Below, piece by piece: positions 1 through 8,940 of a stretch of DNA of 64,000 nt (its first letter is position 1; each line of letters opens with the position of its first letter). Source of the stretch: JBCDHN01 sp965224535. GTDB lineage: Bacteria > Verrucomicrobiota > Verrucomicrobiia > Verrucomicrobiales > DEV007. The notes under the pieces were generated by a model. That model was not told the DNA's origin. It did no database searches and worked only from the letters and a program-made list of their open reading frames with translations. Where the stretch lies: positions 1 to 64,000 of the forward strand of contig CBDCZR010000019.1 in assembly GCA_965224535.1 (NCBI GenBank), in the 5' to 3' direction. The translations under genes were made by a program, and so were the position numbers.

Positions 1-516
1 ACGGATTGGTCTCGCGGACGCACGGCGGTCATTCCCACGCCCATCGTCGCCGGCAACGAGGTTTACATCACCTCCGGCTACGGCGCGGGGAGCAAAAAAG
101 TGCGCGTGGAAGGCAAAACCGCCACCGAAGTGTGGGACAACACGGATATGAAGAACCATCACGGCGGCGTGGTGAAAGTGGGCGAGCACGTCTACGGATT
201 TTCCGATGGCGGAGGCTTGGTTTGCCAAAGCTGGGAGACTGGCGAGATTGTGTGGAACGAGCGGGGCCAGTTCACGCAAAAAGGCTCGCTTCACGTGGCC
301 GATGGCAAGCTTGTTTGCGTGAACGAATCCGATGGAACGGTGACGTTGGCCGACGCCACGCCCGACGGATTCAGTCAGAAGGGCCAGTTCAAGCTGGAGC
401 CGCAATCGCCGAATCGGAACCCGAAAGGCAAGATTTGGAGCCACCCGGTCGTCATTGGCGGCAAGCTGTTCCTGCGCGACCAGGAATTCATCAGTTGCTA
501 CAACGTGAAAGGCTGA
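1..516 (+). CDS. PQQ-like beta-propeller protein, C-terminal part (5' end outside window)
   Basis: The reading frame is open from base 1 and stops at 516, so only the C-terminal ~171 residues are visible. Short repeated strands such as GEHVYGFSDGGGLVCQSWET, followed by 'GEIVWNERG', and 'DGKLVCVNESDGTVTLADA' are typical of PQQ-like (BamB/YncE-like) beta-propeller blades, where an aromatic residue follows a G-x-x-x-W core. The nearby 'FISCYNVKG' end is the usual terminal blade motif 'L..yDvk'. Many PVC-group proteins of this type are secreted and of unknown substrate. No cofactor-binding residues can be assigned from this fragment. It converges with the L,D-transpeptidase gene at 520. Confidence 0.7.
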   Translation, partial: TDWSRGRTAVIPTPIVAGNEVYITSGYGAGSKKVRVEGKTATEVWDNTDMKNHHGGVVKVGEHVYGFSDGGGLVCQSWETGEIVWNERGQFTQKGSLHVADGKLVCVNESDGTVTLADATPDGFSQKGQFKLEPQSPNRNPKGKIWSHPVVIGGKLFLRDQEFISCYNVKG

Positions 517-519
517 TTT

Positions 520-1326
520 TCAGCGGAAAACGTAGCGTTTCCCGCGAACCGTCACATCCGGCGGGATTCGGCTGGTTTCGAACGCGTCGTAGCCTTCGCG
601 CAAATTTTCCCAAAACGCGAAATGCCGGTTTTTGGCCTCTCTGGCCATGCGCGCATCGGTCATGCGGAAGGGAAAGACGTGAACGCGGAAAAATTTTTGC
701 CCGCCGTTTAGCGCGGCCCGCGCCAGGGTGTAAATTTGCTCGATGGAGGCGTCCGTCATCGCAAAACAGCCGATGGAGGCGGATTTTCCGTGAATCATGA
801 TGAGGCTGCCGGTCCGGCTGTGCGCGCGGTCGAAGGCATTTGGGTAGCCGATGTCAAACGAGAGGTGGAAGCTGCTGTACGGGTTAAAACGGCCGCTGGA
901 CACGTAGTAAAACCCCTCCGGCGCCTGGCGGTCGCCCTGTTTCACCTTTGGGCCCAGTCTTCCGGACATCGCGGAGATTCGGTAGTTCCGGAATCGCGAA
1001 AATTTGCCATCCCCGCCTTGCACCCACAGCTCCAGCTCGCGGGTTTCCTTGAAAATGCGGATAAAAACGGGGCTGCCGAATTTTAGCCCCTTGGCCGCCA
1101 GATCCGCCTTCAAATCCGGCGTAACGCGGGCCGCGGCTTTGGAGGCGCGTTTCGGGTCGTTGCTCCTGATGGGGCTGGACCCGCCTTTGAAGAGCTGTTG
1201 CGCGGTTCCGGACACGGGTAGCAGGTGGGGGATGGATTCCTTAGCCGGCTGAAACTCCCGAACCGCCAACGCCACCACAAACAGGAACACCGCCAGAAAG
1301 GTGAGACTCAGCATCGAAAGCTTCAT
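520..1326 (-). CDS. L,D-transpeptidase family protein (YafK-like YkuD domain), active site intact
   Basis: The protein has 268 residues with an N-terminal hydrophobic segment (MLSLTFLAVFLFVVALAV), so it is probably membrane-anchored or exported to the periplasm. The YkuD catalytic signature is present as 'MIHGKSASIGCFAMTD', giving His179 and Cys187 counted from the ATG at 1326. The upstream 'APEGFYYV...N' block is also typical of the YafK/DpaA subfamily. Family members form or cut meso-DAP cross-links or lipoprotein links in peptidoglycan; which reaction applies here cannot be told. A TTG three codons upstream is an alternative start. It is the last gene of a leftward cluster led by an ECF sigma factor and has a catalytically dead paralog two genes upstream. 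Confidence 0.82.
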   Translation of the reverse strand: MKLSMLSLTFLAVFLFVVALAVREFQPAKESIPHLLPVSGTAQQLFKGGSSPIRSNDPKRASKAAARVTPDLKADLAAKGLKFGSPVFIRIFKETRELELWVQGGDGKFSRFRNYRISAMSGRLGPKVKQGDRQAPEGFYYVSSGRFNPYSSFHLSFDIGYPNAFDRAHSRTGSLIMIHGKSASIGCFAMTDASIEQIYTLARAALNGGQKFFRVHVFPFRMTDARMAREAKNRHFAFWENLREGYDAFETSRIPPDVTVRGKRYVFR

Positions 1327-1395
1327 CCCTCCCAAATCGCCGATTTCGGGGAAAAATGCAAGCCGGGCGGTGAAAATCCCATTTCGCGCGCTGGC

Positions 1396-1725
1396 TCAAA
1401 AATCGTCGTCGTCATCATCGGCCGGCGGCGGCTCGTCGTCATCATCGGCAACCGGCGGGGGAGCGCCTTCCATCAGCGCATCGACGATCTGTTGCGGCGA
1501 TTTGAGCTTCTCGAGCTTGGCTTTGGTCAAAAACAGGCTCACGTCCGCCCCACCAGCCACCAAGCGCTCGACCAAATGGCGGTGATGGCCGAAAATCGCG
1601 AGAAAAAGCGGCGCGCCGCCATCAAAATTGAGATCCGCGCCCTCCTCGACGGCTCGCTCGAAATCGGGCAGCGAACCCACGCGGCAAGCAACTTCAAGTT
1701 CGCGATCTGCAGACCAGCCTGGCAT
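1396..1725 (-). CDS. Short ankyrin-repeat protein with acidic tail
   Basis: About 109 residues from the ATG at 1725. 'LEVACRVGSLPDFERAVEEGADLNFDGGAPLFLAIFGHH' and 'LVERLVAGGADVSLF' form roughly two ankyrin repeats (V-x-x-L/G-A-D-x-x pattern). The C-terminus is a low-complexity proline/aspartate tail ending in six aspartates. No signal peptide is evident. An in-frame upstream start would overlap the preceding L,D-transpeptidase gene, so the ATG with a 46-bp gap is preferred. It lies between two L,D-transpeptidase paralogs in an apparent operon, which suggests a protein-protein interaction role there, but its partner is unknown. Confidence 0.65.
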   Translation of the reverse strand: MPGWSADRELEVACRVGSLPDFERAVEEGADLNFDGGAPLFLAIFGHHRHLVERLVAGGADVSLFLTKAKLEKLKSPQQIVDALMEGAPPPVADDDDEPPPADDDDDDF

Positions 1726-1771
1726 GGTGAGAATGTTAGGTTTGGCGCCGAAGTAAATGTAGCCGCAGCCC

Positions 1772-2536
1772 TTACTCAAACACGTATTTGTCGTTTTTGA
1801 GGCTGGTGTTTGGCGGTTTGCCCACAATTTCGAAGTAATCGTAGCCAATTTTCAGGTTGGCCCAAAATTCCAGCAACTCCTTGCCTTCGGCGGTTTTTTC
1901 CAGCTCGGTGAGGGCGCGGTTCATGCGCCCGTCGGTCATGCGAAAGGGGAAACAATGCACGCGAAAAAACTCCTGACCAGCCTGCAAACTGGCCTGGGCC
2001 AGGGTGTAAATTTCCTCGATTCCCGCATCGGTCATGGCAAATCCGCCGCTCGTCTCAGCGCCGCCGTGGATCATGATGAGACTGCCGCTCCAGCGCCGAT
2101 TTCGGTCGAATTGGTTGGGAAAACCGATGTTGATCGACAAATGGTGGCGGCTGGCCGGGTTGAGATGGCGCGGCGCCACCCAGTAGAACCCCTCGGGCGT
2201 CTGATCGTCGCCGGCGCGCCTTTTGGGCCCCAGTTTTCCCGTCCAACGGGCGATGGGGTAGTTTTTGTAGAAAATGAAGGTCTCCGAGCCCTTGGGTTGG
2301 ACCCACAGTTCCAACTCGCTGGTTTCCTTGAACGTGCGGATGAAGATGGGATCGCCGATTTTCATCCCCAACCGGGCCATCTCCGCCTCAATCAACGTGC
2401 CAACCCGCCGCGCCGCCGCCTCGGAGCGCTCCGTGGGTCCCGACATCCTTTGGATGCGGTCGACGACTTCCTGACGCTTCAAGAAAATCCAGCCCACGCC
2501 CAAAATGATGAGCAGGAGGACGGCGAGGTTTTTCAT
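1772..2536 (-). CDS. L,D-transpeptidase paralog lacking the catalytic cysteine (probable pseudoenzyme)
   Basis: 254 residues from the ATG at 2536, with an N-terminal membrane segment (LAVLLLIILGVGWIFL). It aligns along its length with the protein at 520-1326: 'DPIFIRTFKETSELELWVQ', 'TPEGFYWVAPRHLNP' and the His of the active site are kept. The signature however reads 'MIHGGAETSGGFAMTD': the residue aligned with the catalytic Cys is Gly (codon GGA). YkuD transpeptidases need that cysteine as nucleophile, so this copy should be inactive and may bind substrate or regulate the intact paralog. A TTG at 2563 is an alternative start but would overlap the sigma factor gene. The 3' end and reading frame are clean, so this does not look like a decaying gene. 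Confidence 0.8.
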   Translation of the reverse strand: MKNLAVLLLIILGVGWIFLKRQEVVDRIQRMSGPTERSEAAARRVGTLIEAEMARLGMKIGDPIFIRTFKETSELELWVQPKGSETFIFYKNYPIARWTGKLGPKRRAGDDQTPEGFYWVAPRHLNPASRHHLSINIGFPNQFDRNRRWSGSLIMIHGGAETSGGFAMTDAGIEEIYTLAQASLQAGQEFFRVHCFPFRMTDGRMNRALTELEKTAEGKELLEFWANLKIGYDYFEIVGKPPNTSLKNDKYVFE

Positions 2537-2552
2537 GGTTTGGAAATTGGAT

Positions 2553-3140
2553 TTAACGTTCAAGATACCCCCGCAGTTCCTCTTTCAACTGCCCGCGTGC
2601 ACGAAACAGCAGACTTTTCACCGCGCTGAGCGACATTCCCAGGATCTCGCCGATTTCCTCGTAAGGCAACTCGTCGTAGCGGCGCAAAATCACCGCCAAT
2701 CGCTGTTTTTCCGGCAATTTGCCGATTGCAGCGTCGATCGCCCGTTCCAGCTCTTGCTGCAACGCCTCCTCGTCCGGACCAGGGGCGCTCGAAGCCGGTT
2801 CTGGAGCGTGAAACTCCTCCTCCCGCTGCTCCAGGGAAACGGACTGCTTGCGCTGGCGGCGGCGCAACTCGTTGAAAACCAGGTTGCGGGTGATGGTGAA
2901 CATCCAGGTGGTGAATTTAGCCCGCGGTTGGTAGCGCGGCGCGGATTTCCAGATGCGCACGAACACCTGCTGGGCCACGTCCTCGGCGTCGTTGGGATCG
3001 CCCAACATTTTGGCCACCGTGCCCACCACCACGTGCTGGTGCATCTCCACCAACTGCGCGAACGCCTCCACGTCGCCGCCGCCAATTTTGGCCATCAAAT
3101 CGATGCTCGTGGCGTTCAGTTCATCGTCGGGGCCGTCCAT
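2553..3140 (-). CDS. ECF-type RNA polymerase sigma factor (sigma-70 family)
   Basis: 195 residues. Region 2 spans about residues 25-95 ('LVEMHQHVVVGTVAKMLGDP', 'DAEDVAQQVFVRIWKSAPRY', 'FTTWMFTITRNLVFNELRR') and region 4 about 130-185 ('LPEKQRLAVILRRYDELPYE', 'EIGEILGMSLSAVKSLLFRA'), joined by a short acidic linker, as in ECF sigma factors. No anti-sigma gene follows. Instead the gene lies 16 bp upstream of the dead L,D-transpeptidase and heads a four-gene leftward cluster, which suggests that it is co-transcribed with envelope functions. Its target promoters are not known from the sequence. Confidence 0.92.
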   Translation of the reverse strand: MDGPDDELNATSIDLMAKIGGGDVEAFAQLVEMHQHVVVGTVAKMLGDPNDAEDVAQQVFVRIWKSAPRYQPRAKFTTWMFTITRNLVFNELRRRQRKQSVSLEQREEEFHAPEPASSAPGPDEEALQQELERAIDAAIGKLPEKQRLAVILRRYDELPYEEIGEILGMSLSAVKSLLFRARGQLKEELRGYLER

Positions 3141-3327
3141 GGGAGTTGAATCGGGGAAGCAGGGAAGAGCGGGAAAAGCAGTTTGCCGCGGGAATCCGTC
3201 CGGGCCAGGACAAACTCTCCCGGGAAGGGAAGACGCCGCTTGCCGCCTCCGGTTTCGGCGAATTCTTCGGCACGGGAAACCGAGCCTTGAGAATCGGGCT
3301 AACGCACCCTAACCTCGTGCCTTTTTC

Positions 3328-4341
3328 GTGAACGACTACGCATTTCTCAAAACCGACTCCGGGCAGTTTGTCTGCGGCTGGGGACCTTTTTCCGAAGCCG
3401 CGGCAGCGCCGGAAAGCGGCGTGGCTTTTTACGAAAACGACTTCGAGCTAAGCGACCCCAAACCGTGGAAAATCCCCGCCAGCCACGCCATGACGCCGAA
3501 TCTCGACCCCATCAAGGCCGAGCTGGCCGACGCCGGGCAAACTCCGCCCACCGTGGAGTGGGAAAGCCTCCGCAACGGCCTGTTTCAGAACGTTTACGAC
3601 GACATCATGGCCGACATCCGCGCCGGCATCCTGGAAAAATCCGTCCCCGTGCTCACCGAGCGAGGCCGCCTGGCCGGCGGGCGTCCAGAAGCCTGGATCC
3701 ACGCCGCCGATCGCCTGCCCGCGGCGTTTTTCAGCTACGGACGGCGCCGCGGCAAAAGTGGGGCCATCGGGGCCACGCCGGAGCTGTTTTTTGCCCTGCA
3801 CGGGCGCCGTTTGACCACCATGGCGCTGGCCGGCACGGCTCCAAAACAGCGGGTATCCAGTTTCGAGCGCGATGAAAAAGAGATCCACGAGCACGAGTTC
3901 GTGGCCGAATATTTGGTGCAAAAACTCGGCGCACTGGGGCCGGTTCGGCGAGAATCGCGCCAACTGCTCGACCTGGGCGCCATCGCCCACTTTCTCTCCC
4001 CCATTCACGTGGATCTGGATGAGGAGCACGACCTCGGCTCGCTCATCCGGCTCATGCATCCCACCCCGGCGCTGGGCTCGTTTCCGCGAACCAAGGCCGC
4101 TCTGGAAAAATTGCGCAGGTATCGCAGCCAATTGCAAGCGCCGGCCGACTTTGGCGCGCCTTTTGGCGTGTGGGTGGACGGCTCCTTCCACGCCGTCGTC
4201 GCCATTCGCAACATCAGTTGGCGCGACGACCGCGTCTTTCTCCCTTCCGGCGTTGGCGTGGTGAAAGAGAGCGTTTTTGAGAACGAATGGCGCGAACTGA
4301 CGCTCAAACGAAAGGCCGTGCGCGAGGTTTTTGGGTTGTAA
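3328..4341 (+). CDS. Chorismate-binding enzyme, probably isochorismate synthase (MenF-like)
   Basis: 337 residues starting at a GTG. The C-terminal chorismate-binding domain is clear: 'GATPELFF', 'MALAGTAPK', 'DEKEIHEHEFVAEYLVQKL', 'HLDLGS..' region, 'LIRLMHPTPALGSFPR' and the ending 'GVGVVKESVFENEWRELTLK'. The HPTPAxG motif and the D-EKEI-HEH segment are characteristic of isochorismate/anthranilate synthase component I folds. The short N-terminus, lacking the PabB/TrpE amino-binding domain, favours isochorismate synthase feeding menaquinone or siderophore synthesis. No other men or siderophore genes are adjacent, so the pathway remains inferred. Confidence 0.75.
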   Translation: MNDYAFLKTDSGQFVCGWGPFSEAAAAPESGVAFYENDFELSDPKPWKIPASHAMTPNLDPIKAELADAGQTPPTVEWESLRNGLFQNVYDDIMADIRAGILEKSVPVLTERGRLAGGRPEAWIHAADRLPAAFFSYGRRRGKSGAIGATPELFFALHGRRLTTMALAGTAPKQRVSSFERDEKEIHEHEFVAEYLVQKLGALGPVRRESRQLLDLGAIAHFLSPIHVDLDEEHDLGSLIRLMHPTPALGSFPRTKAALEKLRRYRSQLQAPADFGAPFGVWVDGSFHAVVAIRNISWRDDRVFLPSGVGVVKESVFENEWRELTLKRKAVREVFGL

Positions 4342-4421
4342 CCGGGCTGTGGCTGGGTTGGAGGCGGCTGGAGAGGAGGAAAAATTGACTTCGCGGACAA
4401 CTCGCCGCAATCTTGGGGTGG

Positions 4422-5261
4422 ATGAGCGTAGCCAATCCATCTTCTGATTTTGCGGCAATTTCCTCGCTGCCCTTCACCGACGATCCCTACCTGGCTCCGG
4501 ACGAGGGCCGGCGCGTCAGTTTGGAGGAATATTGGGAGCATTGGTACGAACACCCCGATTTCAACTACGAATGGAACAACGGAATCCTGGAGGGAAAAGC
4601 TGTGCCAACCGCCGATCAAACCAAACTCTACCGCTGGTACTTCAACATCCTCGGCGCATTCGTCGATGGGCTCAACGCAACCTTCGCCTTTCACGACATC
4701 GGGTTTTTGCTCACCATCCCCGACCCCAAAAAACCGGGCTCGACCAAGCGAGTGGTTCGTAAGCCGGACCAAGCCGTCATTTTGCCGAGCAACCCCGTTC
4801 AGTGGGTCGGCAAGGAACGCAGTTACAAGGGCGTGTTCGACCTGGTTGTGGAAGTCATCTCCGATTCCCACAAACGCCACGTGACCCGCGACACCACGAC
4901 CAAGCGCCAGGAATACCAGGACGGCAGCGTGCGAGAGTATCACATCCTGGATGCGCGCGAGGGCGACAAAAACGAGCAAACTTTCCTCTACGCCACGAAA
5001 AAAGGCGTGCTGCGGCCCATCAAGCCGGACAAACACGGCGTGCTGCACTCCAAGGCGCTCCAGGGCTTTCGATTTCGCCTGGAAGACTTGGTCAAGCAGC
5101 CATCGATCGAGGAATTGTTGGGCAACCCGGTCTACGACTATGTGCAACCCGGCACGGTGGCGACATTGGCGGAAAAAGATGCGGAAATCGCCAAATTGCG
5201 CTCGGCGCTTCAGAGCCTTGGGAAAAACCCCGACGACCTGCTGCTCGAAGACGCCGATTGA
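4422..5261 (+). CDS. Uma2 family (DUF820) PD-(D/E)XK nuclease-like protein
   Basis: 279 residues from the ATG at 4422, preceded by the G-rich 'GGGGTGG'. The Uma2 pattern is visible: 'EEYWEHWYEHPDFNYEWNNG', 'ILEGKAV', 'VRKPDQAVIL', 'VFDLVVEVISDSHKRHVTRD', 'TKRQEYQDGSVREYHILD'. The P-D and E-V-x-S...R-D...K..Y positions match the predicted PD-(D/E)XK active site. The last ~30 residues ('ATLAEKDAEIAKLRSALQSL') form a short coiled coil. Biological role of Uma2 proteins is poorly known; they are numerous in cyanobacteria and PVC bacteria. A second member with a much longer coiled-coil tail lies at 20327-21316. Confidence 0.85.
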   Translation: MSVANPSSDFAAISSLPFTDDPYLAPDEGRRVSLEEYWEHWYEHPDFNYEWNNGILEGKAVPTADQTKLYRWYFNILGAFVDGLNATFAFHDIGFLLTIPDPKKPGSTKRVVRKPDQAVILPSNPVQWVGKERSYKGVFDLVVEVISDSHKRHVTRDTTTKRQEYQDGSVREYHILDAREGDKNEQTFLYATKKGVLRPIKPDKHGVLHSKALQGFRFRLEDLVKQPSIEELLGNPVYDYVQPGTVATLAEKDAEIAKLRSALQSLGKNPDDLLLEDAD

Positions 5262-5270
5262 GTCGCGAAT

Positions 5271-6724
5271 TCAGCCCAATTCGTAACGCTCCAGGCGCTT
5301 GCGCAGGGTTCCGCGGGTGATGCCTAACAATCGTGCGGCGTGAACCTGATTTCCGTTGACTTTCTCCATCGCGTGCCGGGTCATTTCGCGCTCCAGCCAG
5401 GGTAAGAGCTGAAGTTCGCTGTTTTTCTCCGCTTCCTCAAACAACGTCCGGACCGCTCGATCGATGGCGCTTCCTTCCCCGGTGTCAGGCCCGGTTTTCT
5501 CCGCATTTTCCGCGGCGGCAGGATGGCGGCGGGGAACGGCGCCGAGCGGGATGTCCTTGGCCAAAAGCACGCTGCTGGTGGCCAAGACACAGGCCCGCTG
5601 GATGGTGTTTTCCAATTCGCGCACGTTTCCCGGCCAATCGTAGGTTTTCAGCAATTGCATGGCGTCCTCGCTCACCCGAATTTTCGGGCCACCCCGGTTT
5701 TGGGCGATGCGTTCCAGGAAAAAATCGACCAACAGCGGCACGTCTTCGCGACGCCGGCGGAGCGGAGGGATGTGGATGCGCACGACGTTGAGCCGGTAAA
5801 ACAGGTCTTCGCGAAATTTGCCCCGTTCCACGTCGCCTTCCAGGTCTTTGTTGGTCGCAGCCAGGATGCGGACGTCGCTGGATTGCGTTTGATTGCCGCC
5901 AACGCGCGAAAACTCGCCTTCCTGGAGCACGCGCAGAATTTTGCTCTGCACCGCCGGCGGCATATCGCCGATTTCGTCCAAAAACAGCGTGCCCCGGTCG
6001 CATTGCTCGAAACGGCCAATCCGTTGCGCGCTGGCGCCGGTAAACGCGCCTTTTTCGTGGCCAAACAGCTCGCTTTCCAGCAAGTCAGCGGGGATCGCGG
6101 CGCAGTTGATCGCCACGTACTCAGCCTTGGCGCGCTGACTGAAGCGGTGAATGGCGTTGGCGACGATTTCCTTGCCGCAACCGCTTTCCCCGGTGATCAA
6201 AACCGGCGCATCAGACCGCGAAACCCGACCGATCATCTTGAAAACCTCCTGCATGGCCGGCGATTTGCCGATGATCGTCTCGCGATAGTCCTCAGCGCGG
6301 AGTTTTTCCGATGTTTCGGGCGTTTTCGCCGTTTCGGTCCGGATTTCCTCGTGGGCGCGCAAAACGGCCTCCACCACCGGCCGCAGATCGAAGTTCAGCG
6401 CCTCTTTTCGCAAAAATCGTAGGCTCCCAGCTTCATCGCCTCAATCACCGCGCTGGTTGGCGGAAAAGCGGTGGTCAACAGCACCATGGCGTTGGGCTCC
6501 AAGTGCCGGACGCGCTTGAGCAGCTCAAGCCCATCAAACGGGCCGATCCGCAGCTCGATGACGACGACGTCGTGACGCCGGGCTTCAAACCGTTTCAGCG
6601 CCGCTTCCGCGTTGGTCGCGGTGTCGATGGCGACGCTCGGCGCGGACAAATGGCCCTTGGCCCACGAAAGAAAATCTTCCTCGGGATCCACGATGAGGAT
6701 GGTTTGGCGCGCATTTGCCGGCAC
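5271..6724 (-). CDS. Sigma-54-dependent response regulator (NtrC family), frame interrupted after receiver domain
   Basis: Two overlapping frames make one NtrC-like protein. A receiver frame (GTG at 6724) stops at 6395; the AAA+/Fis frame opens at about 6413 and ends at 5271. In sense orientation the junction is GAT-TTT-TGC; one additional T in the T5 run yields 'GAYDFLRKEALNFDLRPVVE', the normal receiver end and linker. The AAA+ part is intact: Walker A 'GESGCGKE', 'GAFTGA' sigma-54 contact loop, Walker B 'GTLFLDEIGD', arginine-finger region 'FREDLFYRLNVVRIHIPPLR', and C-terminal Fis helix-turn-helix 'NQVHAARLLGITRGTLRKRL'. The receiver is atypical: Glu57 replaces the phospho-accepting Asp and Pro14 interrupts the acidic pair. 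No histidine kinase is adjacent. Confidence 0.85.
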
Positions 6725-6938
6725 CCGTCATCCATCGCCGTTTTGCCGGGGTTTGCAAGGTGCAGCGTGGATTTGGTGATCGCGAATTTGGGCCTCGGAG
6801 CCCGGAATCCGAGGCATCCCCGCAACAGGTCTTGCCCCGCCGAAAAAAGCTTCGCCACACGAATGCGGCCACGGTTAGGCCCACGATCGCCAACGCGGCC
6901 CAGCTTTGCCAATCGCTCGTTTCAGCCAGCGCGCTCAT
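6585..6938 (-). CDS. Possible FeoB-associated small membrane protein, C-terminal frame uncertain
   Basis: The ATG lies two bases after the feoB stop (TGA-AA-ATG), suggesting translational coupling. The start reads 'MSALAETSDWQSWAALAIVG' then 'LTVAAFVWRSFFRRGKTCCG': one membrane helix followed by a basic patch and a Cys-Cys pair, the layout of FeoB-associated cysteine-rich membrane proteins. After residue ~40 the frame becomes low-complexity and runs into the following response regulator gene, which is implausible; a frameshift near 6830 or an undetected earlier end is likely. I trust only about the first 45 residues. If real, it would assist ferrous iron uptake by FeoB at the inner membrane. 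Confidence 0.4.
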   Translation of the reverse strand: MSALAETSDWQSWAALAIVGLTVAAFVWRSFFRRGKTCCGDASDSGLRGPNSRSPNPRCTLQTPAKRRWMTGAGKCAPNHPHRGSRGRFSFVGQGPFVRAERRHRHRDQRGSGAETV

Positions 6939-6940
6939 TT

Positions 6941-8940
6941 TCACGAAAAACCTAGCAGTTGCCCGCCTTGATAGACCAAAAACGCGGCCAGCCAGGCAAA
7001 CCCGGTCATGTAGCCGACCTGAAACAGGGGCCATTTCCACGAATTCATCTCCCGCTTGACGATCGCGACCGTGCTCATGCATTGCATGGCGAAAACGTAG
7101 AAAACCAGCAGGCTCAAGCACGTGAGCGGCGTAAAAACGGGCGAGCCGTCCGGCCGGGTCGCCTGGCGAATTTTTCCCAGCAGTTTGCGCATGGTGGACT
7201 CCTCGTCGTCGTCCTCTTCCACGCTGTAAGTCACGGCCATGGCGCTCACGAAGACCTCCCGCGCGGCAAATGAGGCCACCAGGCCGATGCCGATTTTCCA
7301 ATCGTAACCCAGGGGGGCGATCGCCGGTTCGATGGCGTGGCCAACCTTGCCGGCGATGCTGTTGGCGAGCTGCTCGGCCGGGTCGTCGCTGGTTTTGGGG
7401 TAGGTTTCCATGGCCCAGAGCAAAATGGAGATGCCCAGGATGATGGTCCCGGCGCGGCGGAGAAAAATCTTGGAGCGTTGCCACATTTGCAGCCCAATTG
7501 CGCCGAACGAAGGGGCTTTGTAAGTCGGCAGCTCCATGATGGCGGCGGCCGACTCCTTGACGGCGCAACATCCGGTTGAAAAATCCAGGCGAACGCGAAA
7601 ACGCCGAGCGTTCCCAGGACGTAGAGGCCTAAAATCGCGCCCGTTTTTTGCAGGGCGTTCAAACCCGGCGCCATGGCGGGAATGAGCAGCAGATACACCG
7701 GCAAACGCGCCGAACAACTCGTCAGCGGCGCGATGAGAACGGTGATGAGCCGATCCTTGGGCGAATCGATCGTCCTTGCGCCCATAATCCCGGGAACGGC
7801 GCAGGCGTAGGAGCTGAGCAGGGGCAAAAACGACTTGCCGCTCAGCCCCACGCGCGACATGAGCCGATCCAGCATGAAGGCGATGCGCGGCAGGTAACCG
7901 GTGTCTTCCATCAGCCCGATGAAGAAGAAGAGGATGAGGATTTGCGGCAAAAAAATGATCACGCCGCCAACTCCGGCGATAATCCCGTCGGTGATGAGAT
8001 CGCGCAGATCTCCCGCGGGCACGAAGCTGGAAACCAGGGAGCTAAGCCAGCCGAAAAACCCGTCGATCGCATCCATCGGCATGCCCGCGAAGCTGAAAAT
8101 CAGGTAAAACATCACCACCATGATCGCCGTGGCGATTCCCGGCCCAAGAAACGGGTGCAACGCGTAACGGTCGATCTGCTCGGTGGGATTGCGCTTGCCG
8201 GGATCGATCACTTGGCTGGCGTTTTCACACAACTCGCGAACCGCGCCGTAGCGATTCGCGATGAGCTTGTCTTGCCAATCGCGGCCTTGAAACCGGTGAT
8301 CCGGTTGGTCCGGCTCGTAGAGATGCGCCCGGTTTCCGTCGTAGCTCACCTCTGTCAGGATGGCGTGCAATTCCTCCGGAAGCGGCACGTGATGATGGCT
8401 GGGCTTCAGTTCCGAGCCGGATAGCGCGATGCGCAACTCCGCCAGCCCTTCGCGCGTCGTCGCCTTCATCGGCACCACGGGAACGCCGAGAAAATCGCTG
8501 AGTTTTTGCGGGTCGAACTGAATGCCCCGGGTTCGCGCGATGTCGGTCATATTCAGCACGACGATTGCCGGGATGCCCAGCTCCAAAATCTGGGTTGCGA
8601 GGAAAAAGTGGCGCTCGGCGTTGGAGGCATCCACCACGCAAATAACCACGTCAGGCTGGGGAGTGTCCTCACGCCGTCCCAGCAACACATCGCGCAAAAT
8701 TTCTTCGTCCGGAGAGTTGGCGTTCAAGCTGTAGGCGCCCGGCAAATCGATGAGCCGATGGCACTCGCCATGTTGGTCGAAAAACGTGCCTTCCTTGCGC
8801 TCGACGGTGACGCCCGGGTAATTCGCCACTTTTTGGCGCATCCCTGTCAACGCGTTGAAAATGGTGGTTTTGCCGCAGTTAGGATTGCCCGCCAGAGCAA
8901 AAACGCGCCGGGCTTTGGGAGCCTGAACCGGGGCACTCAT
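6941..8940 (-). CDS. feoB: Ferrous iron transport protein FeoB, interrupted by a one-base frameshift
   Basis: FeoB imports Fe2+ across the inner membrane. From the ATG at 8940 the N-terminal G domain shows G1 'GNPNCGKTT', G3 'DLPGAYSL' and G4 'NMTD'. The membrane part carries Gate motifs 'LPLLSSYACAVPGIMGARTI' and 'SCSARLPVYLLLIPA'. The frame continues to 'FAFAWIFQPDVAPS' near 7575 and then diverges; the missing C-terminus is in a neighbouring frame from 'VKESAAAIMELPTYKAPS' to 'YQGGQLLGFS' (stop at 6941). One added base near 7570-7600 restores a full-length FeoB of about 665 residues, with the second Gate-like 'FAAREVFVSAMAVTY' block. Whether this is a true mutation or a sequencing error cannot be decided here. 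feoA precedes it, 114 bp upstream. Confidence 0.88.

Noticed and set aside
1396..1848. Longer start (150 residues) for the ankyrin protein
   Set aside because: The extension would overlap the preceding gene and has no ankyrin character.
3141..3327. Small ORFs between the sigma factor and the chorismate enzyme
   Set aside because: Plus-strand frames here lack homology, ribosome sites and typical codon use.
5271..6724. Programmed -1 frameshifting to make NtrC
   Set aside because: The slippery site is weak and no downstream pseudoknot was seen. Other one-base lesions nearby favour error or mutation, so it is kept only as a possibility.
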